DNA of 64,000 nucleotides from Bacteroidota bacterium (GTDB lineage: Bacteria; Bacteroidota; Bacteroidia; CAILMK01; JACPUW01): contig JACPUW010000014.1 in assembly GCA_016192035.1 (NCBI GenBank), forward strand, positions 48,884 to 112,883. Direction: 5' to 3'. Both the position numbers and the translations under genes were made by a program. This document shows, in pieces, positions 55,967 through 64,000 of this stretch; the first letter of the stretch is position 1; each line of letters begins with the position of its first letter. The notes under the pieces were generated by a model. It was not told the DNA's origin and searched no databases. It was given only the letters and a program-made list of their open reading frames with translations.

Positions 55967-56625
55967 GCCCTTTTTTTCAATCTGTTTACCCATGCCAGTA
56001 CAAATACTTTGGCCAATTGGTTTACCTGCCAAATGGCCAGCAAGCCAAACATAACCAGTGCTATGGCGCCCAAGAGTGCGTATAGCGGGGCCTTGCCCGC
56101 CAAGTAGGCCAGGACTATGGTGTAGGCAAAATACAGGGTGCCCCCACCCAGAAAAAAGAAACACATAATAGCTAGTGAAAGCCCAATTTGCTGATTCAAC
56201 AGGTCAAATCCGCGCAGTTCTTCTTTTTCAAACTGCTTGTACCGCATGTTGGCGTAGTGTGTGGCCCTTTCACTTGCCCGGTGCCGCCATTCCCCAAATC
56301 CCTTATCGTAGTCAAAAGTTTCATGGCCTGAGGCATCTTGCCCATCTCTTGTTTTTTCTTGCATCAGCCCGTCATACAGTTGTTTCTTAAATGGGTCTGA
56401 AAGTACCTCATAGGCCATGTACACCAGCTTAAACCTGTCGGCCGTATCCTGCCCTGGGTTCATATCGGGGTGGTATCTCTTGGCCAGTCGCCTAAAGGCA
56501 GCCTTTATCTCATTGGGTTGGGCAGGGGCTTCCAGTTCCAGTATCTTGTAGTAATCTACCAAGTGGGGGGGAGGTGTTAGGTCAAGAAACCCATCAAAAT
56601 TAGGTAGGCTTGGGTACACTGCCAA
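55963..56625 (-). CDS. J-domain protein with C-terminal membrane segments
   Basis: The protein has 220 residues. The J domain lies at about 25-90 (YYKILELEAPAQPNEIKAAFRRLAKRYHPDMNPG) with the HPD tripeptide that stimulates DnaK. Downstream are two hydrophobic segments (about 150-175 and 183-203), so it is likely membrane-tethered and recruits DnaK there. No zinc-finger or client-binding DnaJ C-terminal domain is seen. There is no ATG before the J domain; TTG at 56625 is used here and GTG two codons later is an alternative. It overlaps tdk by four bases. Confidence 0.8.
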   Translation of the reverse strand: MAVYPSLPNFDGFLDLTPPPHLVDYYKILELEAPAQPNEIKAAFRRLAKRYHPDMNPGQDTADRFKLVYMAYEVLSDPFKKQLYDGLMQEKTRDGQDASGHETFDYDKGFGEWRHRASERATHYANMRYKQFEKEELRGFDLLNQQIGLSLAIMCFFFLGGGTLYFAYTIVLAYLAGKAPLYALLGAIALVMFGLLAIWQVNQLAKVFVLAWVNRLKKRA

Positions 56626-56664
56626 GGCAAAACAGCCTCAAAATATCCTAATTAGGCATTTGCG

Positions 56665-57444
56665 TTAATATTTCAATACCACATGGCCACTCTCTGGGCC
56701 AGCCACCTTCATGCACAACCCAAATTGCCAAAGGTCCAGAGTAAGCATACCGGTAGTTGGGGGTTTTATCTGGTTCCAGGCCTTTTCCATGCCGCTTGAC
56801 CAATGGATATCATCCAACACCACCAGGCCGTTGGGCGACAATAAGGGCCACAGCCTATGGAAGTACCGCCAAGTGGCTTCTTGGGTATGATTTCCATCTA
56901 TATAGGCCAGATCAATATTTTCTATCGTGTTGTTTTCCAGAAAATTGTCAAAAGTATCGCAGTGAAAGTCCGCACGGGCCCAATGTGCTGGCAGCAGGGT
57001 ACGCCAGTGGCTTCTTTGTTTGGCATAGGTGTGTGGGCATCCTTCCACCGATACCAACTTGGCCTCTTTGTCCCCCAAAAGCAGGTAAAGGCTTGACACG
57101 CCCAGGCAGGTGCCCAGTTCTAGTATTTGTGTGGGCCGTACATATGAGCTAAGTGCATGTAAGAGTATTCCATACTTATGCCTTACAGAGGAGGAGCGGG
57201 CCAGTTGACGGGTGCTCTGCGGGCGGCTTGTTCCCGCACCAAGTTTGGTGCGCGGTAGCATTTCCCCATCACGCGCCAGTGCATTTCTATACCCTGCCAG
57301 GCACATGGTATCTGGCGTATCCATTTCATGGCCATATATATGTCGAGTCAAAGCCCGTATGGGTTCCAGTGGGGCCGATAGGCCATCTATGGCCTGGGCC
57401 AAGTACCGGGCATAGGCTCCTGCACGGTGCAGCAAGGCGGCCAA
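56665..57444 (-). CDS. Class I SAM-dependent O-methyltransferase-like protein
   Basis: The protein has 259 residues. Motif I is ILELGTCLGVSSLYL (about 108-122), followed by an acidic SVEG and, further on, IDLAYIDGNHTQEATWRYFH with the GNH.. pattern, and VVLDDIHWS, as in the catechol/caffeoyl O-methyltransferase group. It probably binds S-adenosylmethionine, but substrate is unknown. The TTG start at 57444 is five bases from the end of the DUF349 gene upstream, so both may be on one transcript. A start at a later codon is possible, as no ATG precedes the N-terminal region. Confidence 0.75.
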   Translation of the reverse strand: MAALLHRAGAYARYLAQAIDGLSAPLEPIRALTRHIYGHEMDTPDTMCLAGYRNALARDGEMLPRTKLGAGTSRPQSTRQLARSSSVRHKYGILLHALSSYVRPTQILELGTCLGVSSLYLLLGDKEAKLVSVEGCPHTYAKQRSHWRTLLPAHWARADFHCDTFDNFLENNTIENIDLAYIDGNHTQEATWRYFHRLWPLLSPNGLVVLDDIHWSSGMEKAWNQIKPPTTGMLTLDLWQFGLCMKVAGPESGHVVLKY

Positions 57445-57448
57445 GGGC

Positions 57449-59458
57449 CTATGATTTGAGGTGTTGAAGCGAGCGCTTGAGCAGTTTCTCCTTGTCTTTG
57501 AGCAGCGATTGTTCGTTTTTTAGCGCGTCTATTTGTTTTTTGATAGGGGCGGTTAGCGCATCGGCCCCTTTGGAGTTGGAGAAAAACAAGATATTGGTTT
57601 CAAGGGTATTCAGCTCATTTTCAAGCTTCACAAGCCTTTTCTTTACCATTTGGAGCTCTTGGTCTATCTGGTCGCCTCCCTGGCCTTGGCCTACCCAGGT
57701 TTGCACCTTCACCTTATAGTCGGCCAGTTCTGCGGGTACCTCGCCCAGTTTTACGTTCTTGGCTAGCACAGCCGCACGCGCCTGTTTATACCGCTTTTCT
57801 ATGTTGGCCTTTTGCGCCAGTGGCACATACCCTATGTTGGCCCAGGCATGGTCAAGTGGTGCCAGGCTTTCGGCATTGGCTTCAGGGTCTTCCCGCAGTT
57901 TTTCTATCTGCTCACAAATGGATTCTTTTTCCCTAAGATTGGCGTTTTCTTCTTCAAGTTTGGCTTTATCGCCTTCTTTTAGCTTGTCAAAAAACGCGTT
58001 GCAAACGGTTTTAAACTGTTCCCACAGGGCATCGGCTTGTTTGCGCGGAAGCATGCCCAGGGTGCGCCAGTCTCGCTGTAGCTGCACCACCGTGGGCCTA
58101 TGTGCTTTTGGGTCGTCCTGGCTGTCCACCAATTCCTGCACCTTTTGTATCATGGCCATCCTGGCGTCCACCAAGGTGTTTTGCTCTTTCTTCTGCTCCT
58201 TAAAGTAGTTGTTTTTCTTGTGGTTAAATTCTTTAACTACTTCGTTGAAACTGTGCCTTAGCTTATTGTTCTCAGCCTTGGGCACCGCGCCTATTTCCTT
58301 CCATTCGGCTATAAGCTTGGCCAGGCCGTTGTTGCGCTTGGCCCATGACTGTGTATTTGCATCGTCGCTGAGCTTGCTGATTTTTTCGAGTACCAAGAGC
58401 TTCTTGGCCAAATTTTCTTGGCGAGAGGCTTCAAGGGTCTCTACCATACCGTTTTTCAGGGCCAGTATTTTTTCCACCGCGTTGCGGTAGGCATCCATGG
58501 TTTCATCCAGGTGTTCCCTGGGCACCGGCCCTGCGTCCCTCCAGCCATCCTGTAGGGTCCGTAGGTGCTTTTGCAGATCGCGCAGATCGTCTTTTGATTC
58601 GGCCAACTGCTGTAGGGAAGCTATAATGTCCAGCTTTACTTCCAGGTTCTTTTTCCTGTCGTACTCCTGAAATTCCTTGATCAGTGCCCTTTGTTCAAAA
58701 AACTTGTCGGTGAGAAAGCGGTAGTTCCTGTTCAGGTTATCCATCTCGCCCAGGGGCACTTGACCTATAGATCGCCAGTCGTCTTGGAGTTTTTTCCAGG
58801 TGTCAAAAGCACCCGCCATCGTGGCATTGTCGGTAAGCTGTTTCAGGGTTTCCAGCAGGGCAAGTTTTTTCTTTAGGTTGTCTTCCCGCTCTGCTATAAA
58901 TGATTCGCGTATGGTTTTTTTCCGCTGGGTGTAATTTCTTATGGCATCCTTCCATTGCCGGTCAAGCAAATGGTAGGAAAAGCTAAAATCGGCTTCGGTG
59001 TTGCCCTCCTGTGCCAGAAACGCTTCCAACGCCGTTTTACGCTCTTGGTCCAGTAGTTCCTTATACCTAAGCCGTGCCTGTGTTACCAAGCGGGCGGTAT
59101 CCAGTATCCTGTTTTCCTTTAATATGGCTTCCAGCAATTGCAGAAGTCCCTGTTTGTCATAGCCACTTATATCTATATCGTCATGTTCCAGTACATCCAG
59201 TCCGTCGCCTAAAGCCAGCACGGCGGTATCATGTGCCGTATGGGCCACTTGGCTTTCGGCTATGGCCATTTCTAGGTCAATTTCTTGGTATCCGTCCTCC
59301 GTTTGCCCAGTAAGGCTTGTAAGGTTTTCTGAGCCTTCCTTGTGCTGGGTGGGTTCGGTTTCCAGTTGGTCATGATGCGCATCGTTTTGGCCTAAATCAT
59401 TGATATTGGCCGTGTTGTCATCCATTGGTGTAGGATTGATGTCCTGGTCTTCGGGCAT
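57449..59458 (-). CDS. DUF349 repeat protein
   Basis: The protein has 669 residues from the ATG at 59458; the frame is open upstream to 59623, but that part overlaps the divergent HMG-CoA lyase gene and looks unlike a protein start. After an acidic low-complexity N-terminus (about 1-80), several DUF349 three-helix repeats follow, each with a W/DDWRSIGQVP, LQDGWRDAGPVP, IAEWKEIGAVP or RDWRTLGMLP hallmark, and a coiled-coil C-terminus. DUF349 proteins are of unknown function; some link to translation or cell-size control. Probable start of the transcript for the methyltransferase gene. Confidence 0.85.
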   Translation of the reverse strand: MPEDQDINPTPMDDNTANINDLGQNDAHHDQLETEPTQHKEGSENLTSLTGQTEDGYQEIDLEMAIAESQVAHTAHDTAVLALGDGLDVLEHDDIDISGYDKQGLLQLLEAILKENRILDTARLVTQARLRYKELLDQERKTALEAFLAQEGNTEADFSFSYHLLDRQWKDAIRNYTQRKKTIRESFIAEREDNLKKKLALLETLKQLTDNATMAGAFDTWKKLQDDWRSIGQVPLGEMDNLNRNYRFLTDKFFEQRALIKEFQEYDRKKNLEVKLDIIASLQQLAESKDDLRDLQKHLRTLQDGWRDAGPVPREHLDETMDAYRNAVEKILALKNGMVETLEASRQENLAKKLLVLEKISKLSDDANTQSWAKRNNGLAKLIAEWKEIGAVPKAENNKLRHSFNEVVKEFNHKKNNYFKEQKKEQNTLVDARMAMIQKVQELVDSQDDPKAHRPTVVQLQRDWRTLGMLPRKQADALWEQFKTVCNAFFDKLKEGDKAKLEEENANLREKESICEQIEKLREDPEANAESLAPLDHAWANIGYVPLAQKANIEKRYKQARAAVLAKNVKLGEVPAELADYKVKVQTWVGQGQGGDQIDQELQMVKKRLVKLENELNTLETNILFFSNSKGADALTAPIKKQIDALKNEQSLLKDKEKLLKRSLQHLKS

Positions 59459-59631
59459 TGCTGCTTGGGCTTCAAATTGAGGCGGCGAAATTATCATATA
59501 ATTGCTGAGTGACCCCATAATTGCCAATGGTATATGGGTTTTGATGCAGTGGGCACAAAACAGCGCATGGCCATATACCGGCATTAGCACAGAAAGCGGC
59601 ACCTTTGCCTGCGGATTATCCAAACTGGCCC

Positions 59632-60474
59632 ATGACCATAGTTGAATGCCCTCGCGATGCCATGCAGGGTATCCACCAACACATTCCCACCAAGATTAAG
59701 GCGGCTTATATCAATAAGTTGCTAAGGGTAGGGTTTGATACCATAGACTTTGGGAGTTTTGTTTCTCCCCGAGCGGTACCGCAACTGAGCGACACGGCGC
59801 AGGTGCTGGAAATGCTGGAACTGGATGGCAAAACCAAGTTGCTGGCCATAGTGGCCAACGCCCGGGGCGCCAAGGATGCCCTGGCGCTTCAAGGAATTGA
59901 TTATTTGGGTTATCCATTTTCACTGTCAGAAACTTTTCAGCGCCGCAATACCAACCGGGGCATGGATGCCGCCTGGGTAGATGTGCAAGAAATTCACAGC
60001 CTGTGCCAGGCAAAAGGGGCTTCACTGGTGGTATATCTGAGCATGGGATTTGGAAATCCATATGGCGACCCCTGGAACGTAGCATTGGTGGAATACTGGG
60101 CGGATAGGTTCTGCTCTGTGGGAATCAATACGATAAGCCTGGCCGATACGGTGGGCAAGGCCGTGCCTGCCGATGTGAGGTACCTTTTTGACCAATTGAT
60201 AGCACGCTTTCCCACCACGGTCTTTGGAGCCCATTTTCACGCCAGGCCCGGGCGTTGGCGTGAAAAGATTGATGCGGCATACCTTGCAGGCTGCCGCCGG
60301 TTTGACAGTACCATAAAAGGCTTTGGGGGTTGCCCTTTTGCCGAGGATGAACTGGTGGGAAACATAGCCACCGAAAACCTGCTCATGTACCTCAACGACC
60401 ACGAACAACCCACGGGAATAGATACCAAAGCACTGGGTGAGGCCGTGTTGTTGTCAACCAAGGTGTTTTTGTAA
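59632..60474 (+). CDS. Hydroxymethylglutaryl-CoA lyase
   Basis: The protein has 280 residues from the ATG at 59632 (MTIVECPRDAMQG). It cleaves HMG-CoA to acetyl-CoA and acetoacetate, the last step of leucine breakdown. The signature PRDAMQG replaces the usual PRDGLQ, a normal variant. The GFDTIDFGSFVSPRAVPQ segment, SLADTVGKA, FGAHFHARPGR, and the catalytic Cys in GFGGCPFAEDELVGNIATENL all fit. A TTG start 9 codons earlier is possible. It is divergent from the DUF349 gene, with a 170-base gap. Confidence 0.9.
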   Translation: MTIVECPRDAMQGIHQHIPTKIKAAYINKLLRVGFDTIDFGSFVSPRAVPQLSDTAQVLEMLELDGKTKLLAIVANARGAKDALALQGIDYLGYPFSLSETFQRRNTNRGMDAAWVDVQEIHSLCQAKGASLVVYLSMGFGNPYGDPWNVALVEYWADRFCSVGINTISLADTVGKAVPADVRYLFDQLIARFPTTVFGAHFHARPGRWREKIDAAYLAGCRRFDSTIKGFGGCPFAEDELVGNIATENLLMYLNDHEQPTGIDTKALGEAVLLSTKVFL

Positions 60475-60495
60475 ACTTGTGGTAAAGGAATAGCA

Positions 60496-61587
60496 ATGAG
60501 TGTTTTGGTAAATAGGGTTGTATGGGTGAGCATTACTGCCTTGCTGGTATTCTTGGCTTGGTTTTTTGGTGATATACTGGCCTATGTGCTTATAGCGGCC
60601 GTGGTGTGGTTTATTCTTACCCCATTGGTCAATTTCTTGGATTACACATCCATAAAGGGCCGGAGCCTGCCCCGTTGGGTGGCTACCTTGCTTGCCCTGG
60701 GCATGTTTTTTACCTTGCTAACCGCAGTGGGTATGTTTTTCATCCCCAAAATAGTAGAACAAGCATCGCTCCTGGCCAACTTGGACATTGATTACCTCAT
60801 TTGGCAGCTCGGCGATGGATTTGCCTCGGTAGATGAGGCCATGCGCAAATACGGCATTAGCCAAGACCCCGCCCAAGATTTGTCAAACTACTTGAAAACC
60901 AAAGTAGTGGGTTTCTTCGGGCAAATGGGTGATGTAGTGGGCTACCTATTTGGCCTTACCGGCAATGTGGTGGTGGGCCTTTTTGCGGTTTTGTTCATTT
61001 CCTTCTTTTTTTTAAAGGACGAGTCGCTGGTGCGCCGCATCATCCACGGTGCCACGCCCGAAATGCACCAAGAGCGGGTATCAAAAGTGATGACCAATGC
61101 CAAGCGTTTGTTGTCCAGGTACTTCATAGGGTTGCTTATACAGGTTACCATTATATCGGGCTTGGTGAGCCTGGGCCTTATGGCCATGGGAATTGACAAT
61201 GCGCTCCTTATAGGGTCATTTGCGGGTATCATCAATGTGATACCCTACATAGGCCCCATCATAGGAACAGGTTTTGGGGTGTTTGTGGTGTTTACCGGTG
61301 AATTGCAGGCCGGCGTGGGCCCTGAAATCGGGATGCTGTTGGTGCAGGTATTGGCCGTATTTCTTGTAGTTCAAACGCTTGACAACCTTGTTTTCCAGCC
61401 TGTAATTTTTTCCAACAGCGTAAATGCCCATCCCATTGAAATTTTCCTCATCATTTTTATAGCAGGAAAACTGGGCGGCATTGTGGGCATGATTTGCGCC
61501 ATACCTGCCTATACCTTGTTCAGGATCATAGCCAAAGAATTTCTTACGCAGTTTACAATTATTAAAAACCTTACAAAAAATATTTGA
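60496..61587 (+). CDS. AI-2E family transporter
   Basis: The protein has 363 residues with about seven to eight membrane segments in the usual pattern: two N-terminal pairs, an extracytoplasmic-loop-like central region, FISFFFLKDESLVRRII, and the C-terminal GIINVIPYIGPIIGTGFGV motif that defines the family. Some members export AI-2 or transport Na+/H+; the substrate here is unknown. It starts 21 bases after HMG-CoA lyase, so co-transcription is possible. Confidence 0.88.
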   Translation: MSVLVNRVVWVSITALLVFLAWFFGDILAYVLIAAVVWFILTPLVNFLDYTSIKGRSLPRWVATLLALGMFFTLLTAVGMFFIPKIVEQASLLANLDIDYLIWQLGDGFASVDEAMRKYGISQDPAQDLSNYLKTKVVGFFGQMGDVVGYLFGLTGNVVVGLFAVLFISFFFLKDESLVRRIIHGATPEMHQERVSKVMTNAKRLLSRYFIGLLIQVTIISGLVSLGLMAMGIDNALLIGSFAGIINVIPYIGPIIGTGFGVFVVFTGELQAGVGPEIGMLLVQVLAVFLVVQTLDNLVFQPVIFSNSVNAHPIEIFLIIFIAGKLGGIVGMICAIPAYTLFRIIAKEFLTQFTIIKNLTKNI

Positions 61588-61591
61588 CCGA

Positions 61592-62692
61592 ATGGGATTG
61601 AAAGCCGGCATCGTAGGCCTTCCAAATGTGGGTAAAAGTACCTTGTTCAACTCCTTATCGAGTGCCAAGGCGCAGAGTGCCAACTATCCATTTTGTACCA
61701 TAGAGCCAAACCTGGGGGTCATTACCGTGCCCGATCCACGGCTGGGTCAATTGGCCGAATTGGTGAAACCCCAAAACCTGGTGCCCAATACGATAGAGAT
61801 AGTGGACATAGCCGGACTGGTTAAGGGCGCGAGCAAGGGCGAAGGCCTAGGCAACCAGTTTTTGGCCAACATACGCGATACCAACGCCATACTGCACGTG
61901 GTGCGCTGTTTTACCGACGACAACATCATCCATGTGGATGGCTCCGTAAACCCGGTGAGGGACAAGGAAGTAATAGACTATGAACTCCAGCTAAAAGACC
62001 TGGACTCAGTGCAGGCCCGCTTGGCCAAGGTGGAGAAAAAGGCCAAAACTGGCGATAAGGAAGCCCAGCGGGAATTTGATCTGCTCAATAGGATAAAGGA
62101 AACCCTGGGCAAGGGTATTTCGGCGCGTACGGTAGAGACCAGGGGCGAAGAGGAAGAGGAACTGCTCAAGTCTTTTCAGCTCATCACCACCAAGCCGGTA
62201 CTCTATATAGCCAATGTGGATGAAGCCGCCATAGCCACGGGCAACCATTTTGTGGAGGAGCTACGCCAATCGGTTGAAAACGAAGGAGCTGGATTGCTAA
62301 TGGTGTGTGCCAAGATTGAAGCCGAGATAGCAGAAATGGAAGACCAGGTAGAGCGGGCCGACTACCTTTCCATGTATGGGCTACATGAACCGGGGGTAAA
62401 CCGCATCATCAGGGGGGCTTATGAGCTGCTCAACCTCCATACCTACTTCACGGCGGGGGTCAAGGAGGTAAGGGCATGGCCTATACCGGTGGGCGCCAGG
62501 GCACCACAGGCGGCCGGGGTTATCCACAGCGACTTTGAAAGGGGCTTTATCCGTGCTGAAGTTATTGGTTTTGAAGATTTTGTGAAATACGGCTCTGAAT
62601 CCACCGCCAGGGACAACGGCAGGCTCCGGGTGGAAGGAAAGGAATACGTGGTGAAAGATGGCGACGTGATGCACTTTAGGTTTAACGTATAG
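61592..62692 (+). CDS. ychF: Ribosome-binding ATPase YchF (OLA1 type)
   Basis: The protein has 366 residues. YchF is an Obg-related P-loop protein that prefers ATP and binds ribosomes. Motifs are G1 GLPNVGKST (8-16), switch region [11 protein letters not shown]3 [19 protein letters not shown], and the altered G4 NVDE (in place of NKxD). The C-terminal TGS domain ends MHFRFNV. It starts 4 bases after the AI-2E gene stop. Confidence 0.97.
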   Translation: MGLKAGIVGLPNVGKSTLFNSLSSAKAQSANYPFCTIEPNLGVITVPDPRLGQLAELVKPQNLVPNTIEIVDIAGLVKGASKGEGLGNQFLANIRDTNAILHVVRCFTDDNIIHVDGSVNPVRDKEVIDYELQLKDLDSVQARLAKVEKKAKTGDKEAQREFDLLNRIKETLGKGISARTVETRGEEEEELLKSFQLITTKPVLYIANVDEAAIATGNHFVEELRQSVENEGAGLLMVCAKIEAEIAEMEDQVERADYLSMYGLHEPGVNRIIRGAYELLNLHTYFTAGVKEVRAWPIPVGARAPQAAGVIHSDFERGFIRAEVIGFEDFVKYGSESTARDNGRLRVEGKEYVVKDGDVMHFRFNV

Positions 62693-62753
62693 CCCAAATG
62701 GTGGCTCCAATGCCGCCTTTTGCCAGCCATAGGGCATACCTTCGCCTACTACC

Positions 62754-64000
62754 ATGAAATCCATCTTTGTATTCACCGCGCTGGCAGCTATGGCCTTAGG
62801 CTTGGTTGGCTGCCCTGGAAAAGGCCACGAGGCCAAAACACCGGCTACCCCCGTGCCCTCTATACCCGTGATGCACAATGACCCCCATTCATATGCCAAG
62901 CCCGAAATAAGCAGGGTGGCCCACCTCCATTTGGATCTGTCCATTGACTTTGATGCCAAGACGTTAAGCGGTACCGCCACCTGGGACATAGTACACACCG
63001 ATGATGCGGGCGAAACGGTTTTTGATACCAAAGGGCTTACCATAGAGGAGGTTTGGCTGGACCAGGGGTTGCCCGCTACCTGGAAATTGGGCAACGAAGA
63101 TCCCATACTGGGTGCCCCGCTCACGGTGGATATAGGGCGCCACACCAAAAGCATATCCATACGCTACCGCACCGCCCCAGGGGCCGAAGCCCTTATGTGG
63201 TTGGATCCCAGCCAGACCCAGGGCAAGGAACATCCATTCCTTTTTACACAGTCACAGGCCATACTGGCCCGCACCTGGCTGCCATGTCAAGACGGGCCAG
63301 GGCTGCGCTATACCTATAGGGCCCAAGTACAAGCACCTGTGGGGCTTATGGTGGCCATGAGCGCCACCAACCCCGTGGTAACCAGCCCTACCGGTAGGTA
63401 TTCTTTTGAAATGAAACAGCCGGTACCCTCTTATCTAATGGCCCTGGTTTGCGGCAATCTGGTGTTTAGCCCCATAGGCAACAGGACCGGGGTGTATGCC
63501 GAACCGGAATTGATTGAGGCCGCAGCCTACGAACTTGGCGATATGGAGTCTATGCTGGAAACCGCAGAAACACTCTATGGGCCATATGCTTGGGAGCGGT
63601 ATGACGTGGTTTTTCTTCCGCCTTCTTTCCCCTTTGGCGGCATGGAAAACCCCCGGCTCACCTTTGCCACGCCCACCATTATCACCGGCGACCGCAGCCT
63701 AACGGCCCTTATTGCCCATGAATTGGCGCATAGCTGGAGCGGCAACTTGGTAACCAATGCCACTTGGGACGACTTCTGGCTCAATGAAGGTTTTACGGTT
63801 TATTTTGAGCAGCGCATCATGGAGGCCCTGTATGGCAGGGAATACAGTGAAATGCTGGCCCTGCTCAGCTATCAAGGCTTGCTGGATGAACTAGAAGATT
63901 TTGAGCTACATGGCGCTATTGAAGACACCCATTTGAAGCTCCACCTACAGGGTAGGGACCCCGATGACGGCCTTTCGGCCATAGCCTATGATAAAGGCTA
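62754..64000 (+). CDS. M1-family aminopeptidase lipoprotein (3' end outside window)
   Basis: At least 415 residues; the frame runs off the right edge. The signal peptide ends in a lipobox, MALGLVGC with Cys20, so it is probably a lipoprotein. The fold is M1 (gluzincin), close to the LTA4 hydrolase branch: FPFGGMENPRLTF (GxMEN), then HELAHSWSGN with Glu-zinc site, and WLNEGFT carrying the third zinc ligand Glu, 18 residues on. It probably removes N-terminal residues from peptides in the periplasm. The start is the ATG after the YchF stop by 62 bases. The C-terminal domains are not visible. Confidence 0.93.
   Translation, partial: MKSIFVFTALAAMALGLVGCPGKGHEAKTPATPVPSIPVMHNDPHSYAKPEISRVAHLHLDLSIDFDAKTLSGTATWDIVHTDDAGETVFDTKGLTIEEVWLDQGLPATWKLGNEDPILGAPLTVDIGRHTKSISIRYRTAPGAEALMWLDPSQTQGKEHPFLFTQSQAILARTWLPCQDGPGLRYTYRAQVQAPVGLMVAMSATNPVVTSPTGRYSFEMKQPVPSYLMALVCGNLVFSPIGNRTGVYAEPELIEAAAYELGDMESMLETAETLYGPYAWERYDVVFLPPSFPFGGMENPRLTFATPTIITGDRSLTALIAHELAHSWSGNLVTNATWDDFWLNEGFTVYFEQRIMEALYGREYSEMLALLSYQGLLDELEDFELHGAIEDTHLKLHLQGRDPDDGLSAIAYDKG

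Overview
The window looks like chromosomal DNA of a Bacteroidota bacterium, most likely of Cytophagales type (the order is inferred from gene families and was not computed). Supporting signs are five secreted proteins ending in type IX secretion (T9SS) sorting domains, a TonB-dependent receptor with a carboxypeptidase-like N-terminal domain, a DUF2723/TMEM260-like membrane glycosyltransferase, GSCFA and DUF349 proteins, the purH-mreBCD-mrdA-rodA order, and promoter-like sites of the Bacteroidota form TTTG-N19-21-TAnnTTTG. Genes are dense, often overlap by a few bases, and mostly lack Shine-Dalgarno sequences.

Layout. 1-4.5 kb: the end of a Met-rich outer-membrane barrel gene, a large DUF2723 membrane protein and a TonB C-terminal-domain protein. 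4.5-12.2 kb, minus strand: queG-ruvB, a 450-base gap with two tandem structured RNA units, a secreted amidotransferase-like protein, a hybrid histidine kinase, tryptophanase and a small outer-membrane protein. 12.6-19.7 kb: a PNGase F-related T9SS protein, a TonB-dependent receptor and another T9SS cargo protein. 19.7-28.7 kb: GSCFA protein, RecQ, UbiA-like prenyltransferase, CPBP membrane protease, GlyRS, a C40 peptidase, and a ferredoxin divergent from an acyl-CoA reductase. 28.8-43.8 kb: a surface/secretion island (thioester-like protein, LamG-like proteins, a protein with three chitin-binding-like modules, and a small membrane-anchored protein resembling a sorting domain), interrupted by msrB, an ABC-F ATPase and three small genes. 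43.8-54.4 kb: cell-wall and shape genes (Mpl-type Mur ligase, mreBCD, PBP2, rodA) with an exonuclease, mtaB and purH. 54.4-64 kb: thymidine kinase, J-domain protein, methyltransferase, DUF349 protein, HMG-CoA lyase, AI-2E transporter, YchF, and an M1 aminopeptidase lipoprotein cut by the window edge.

How the parts work together. Most genes are core metabolism, translation or cell-envelope functions. The accessory content is the T9SS cargo; no T9SS core gene lies in the window, so secretion of these proteins must depend on genes elsewhere. The least explained signal is the pair of RNA units at 6.55-6.89 kb on the minus strand. Each has a promoter-like site, a shared 35-base core and a terminator hairpin whose stem has changed sequence while keeping pairing. 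No tRNA, rRNA, CRISPR array, insertion sequence or prophage was seen.
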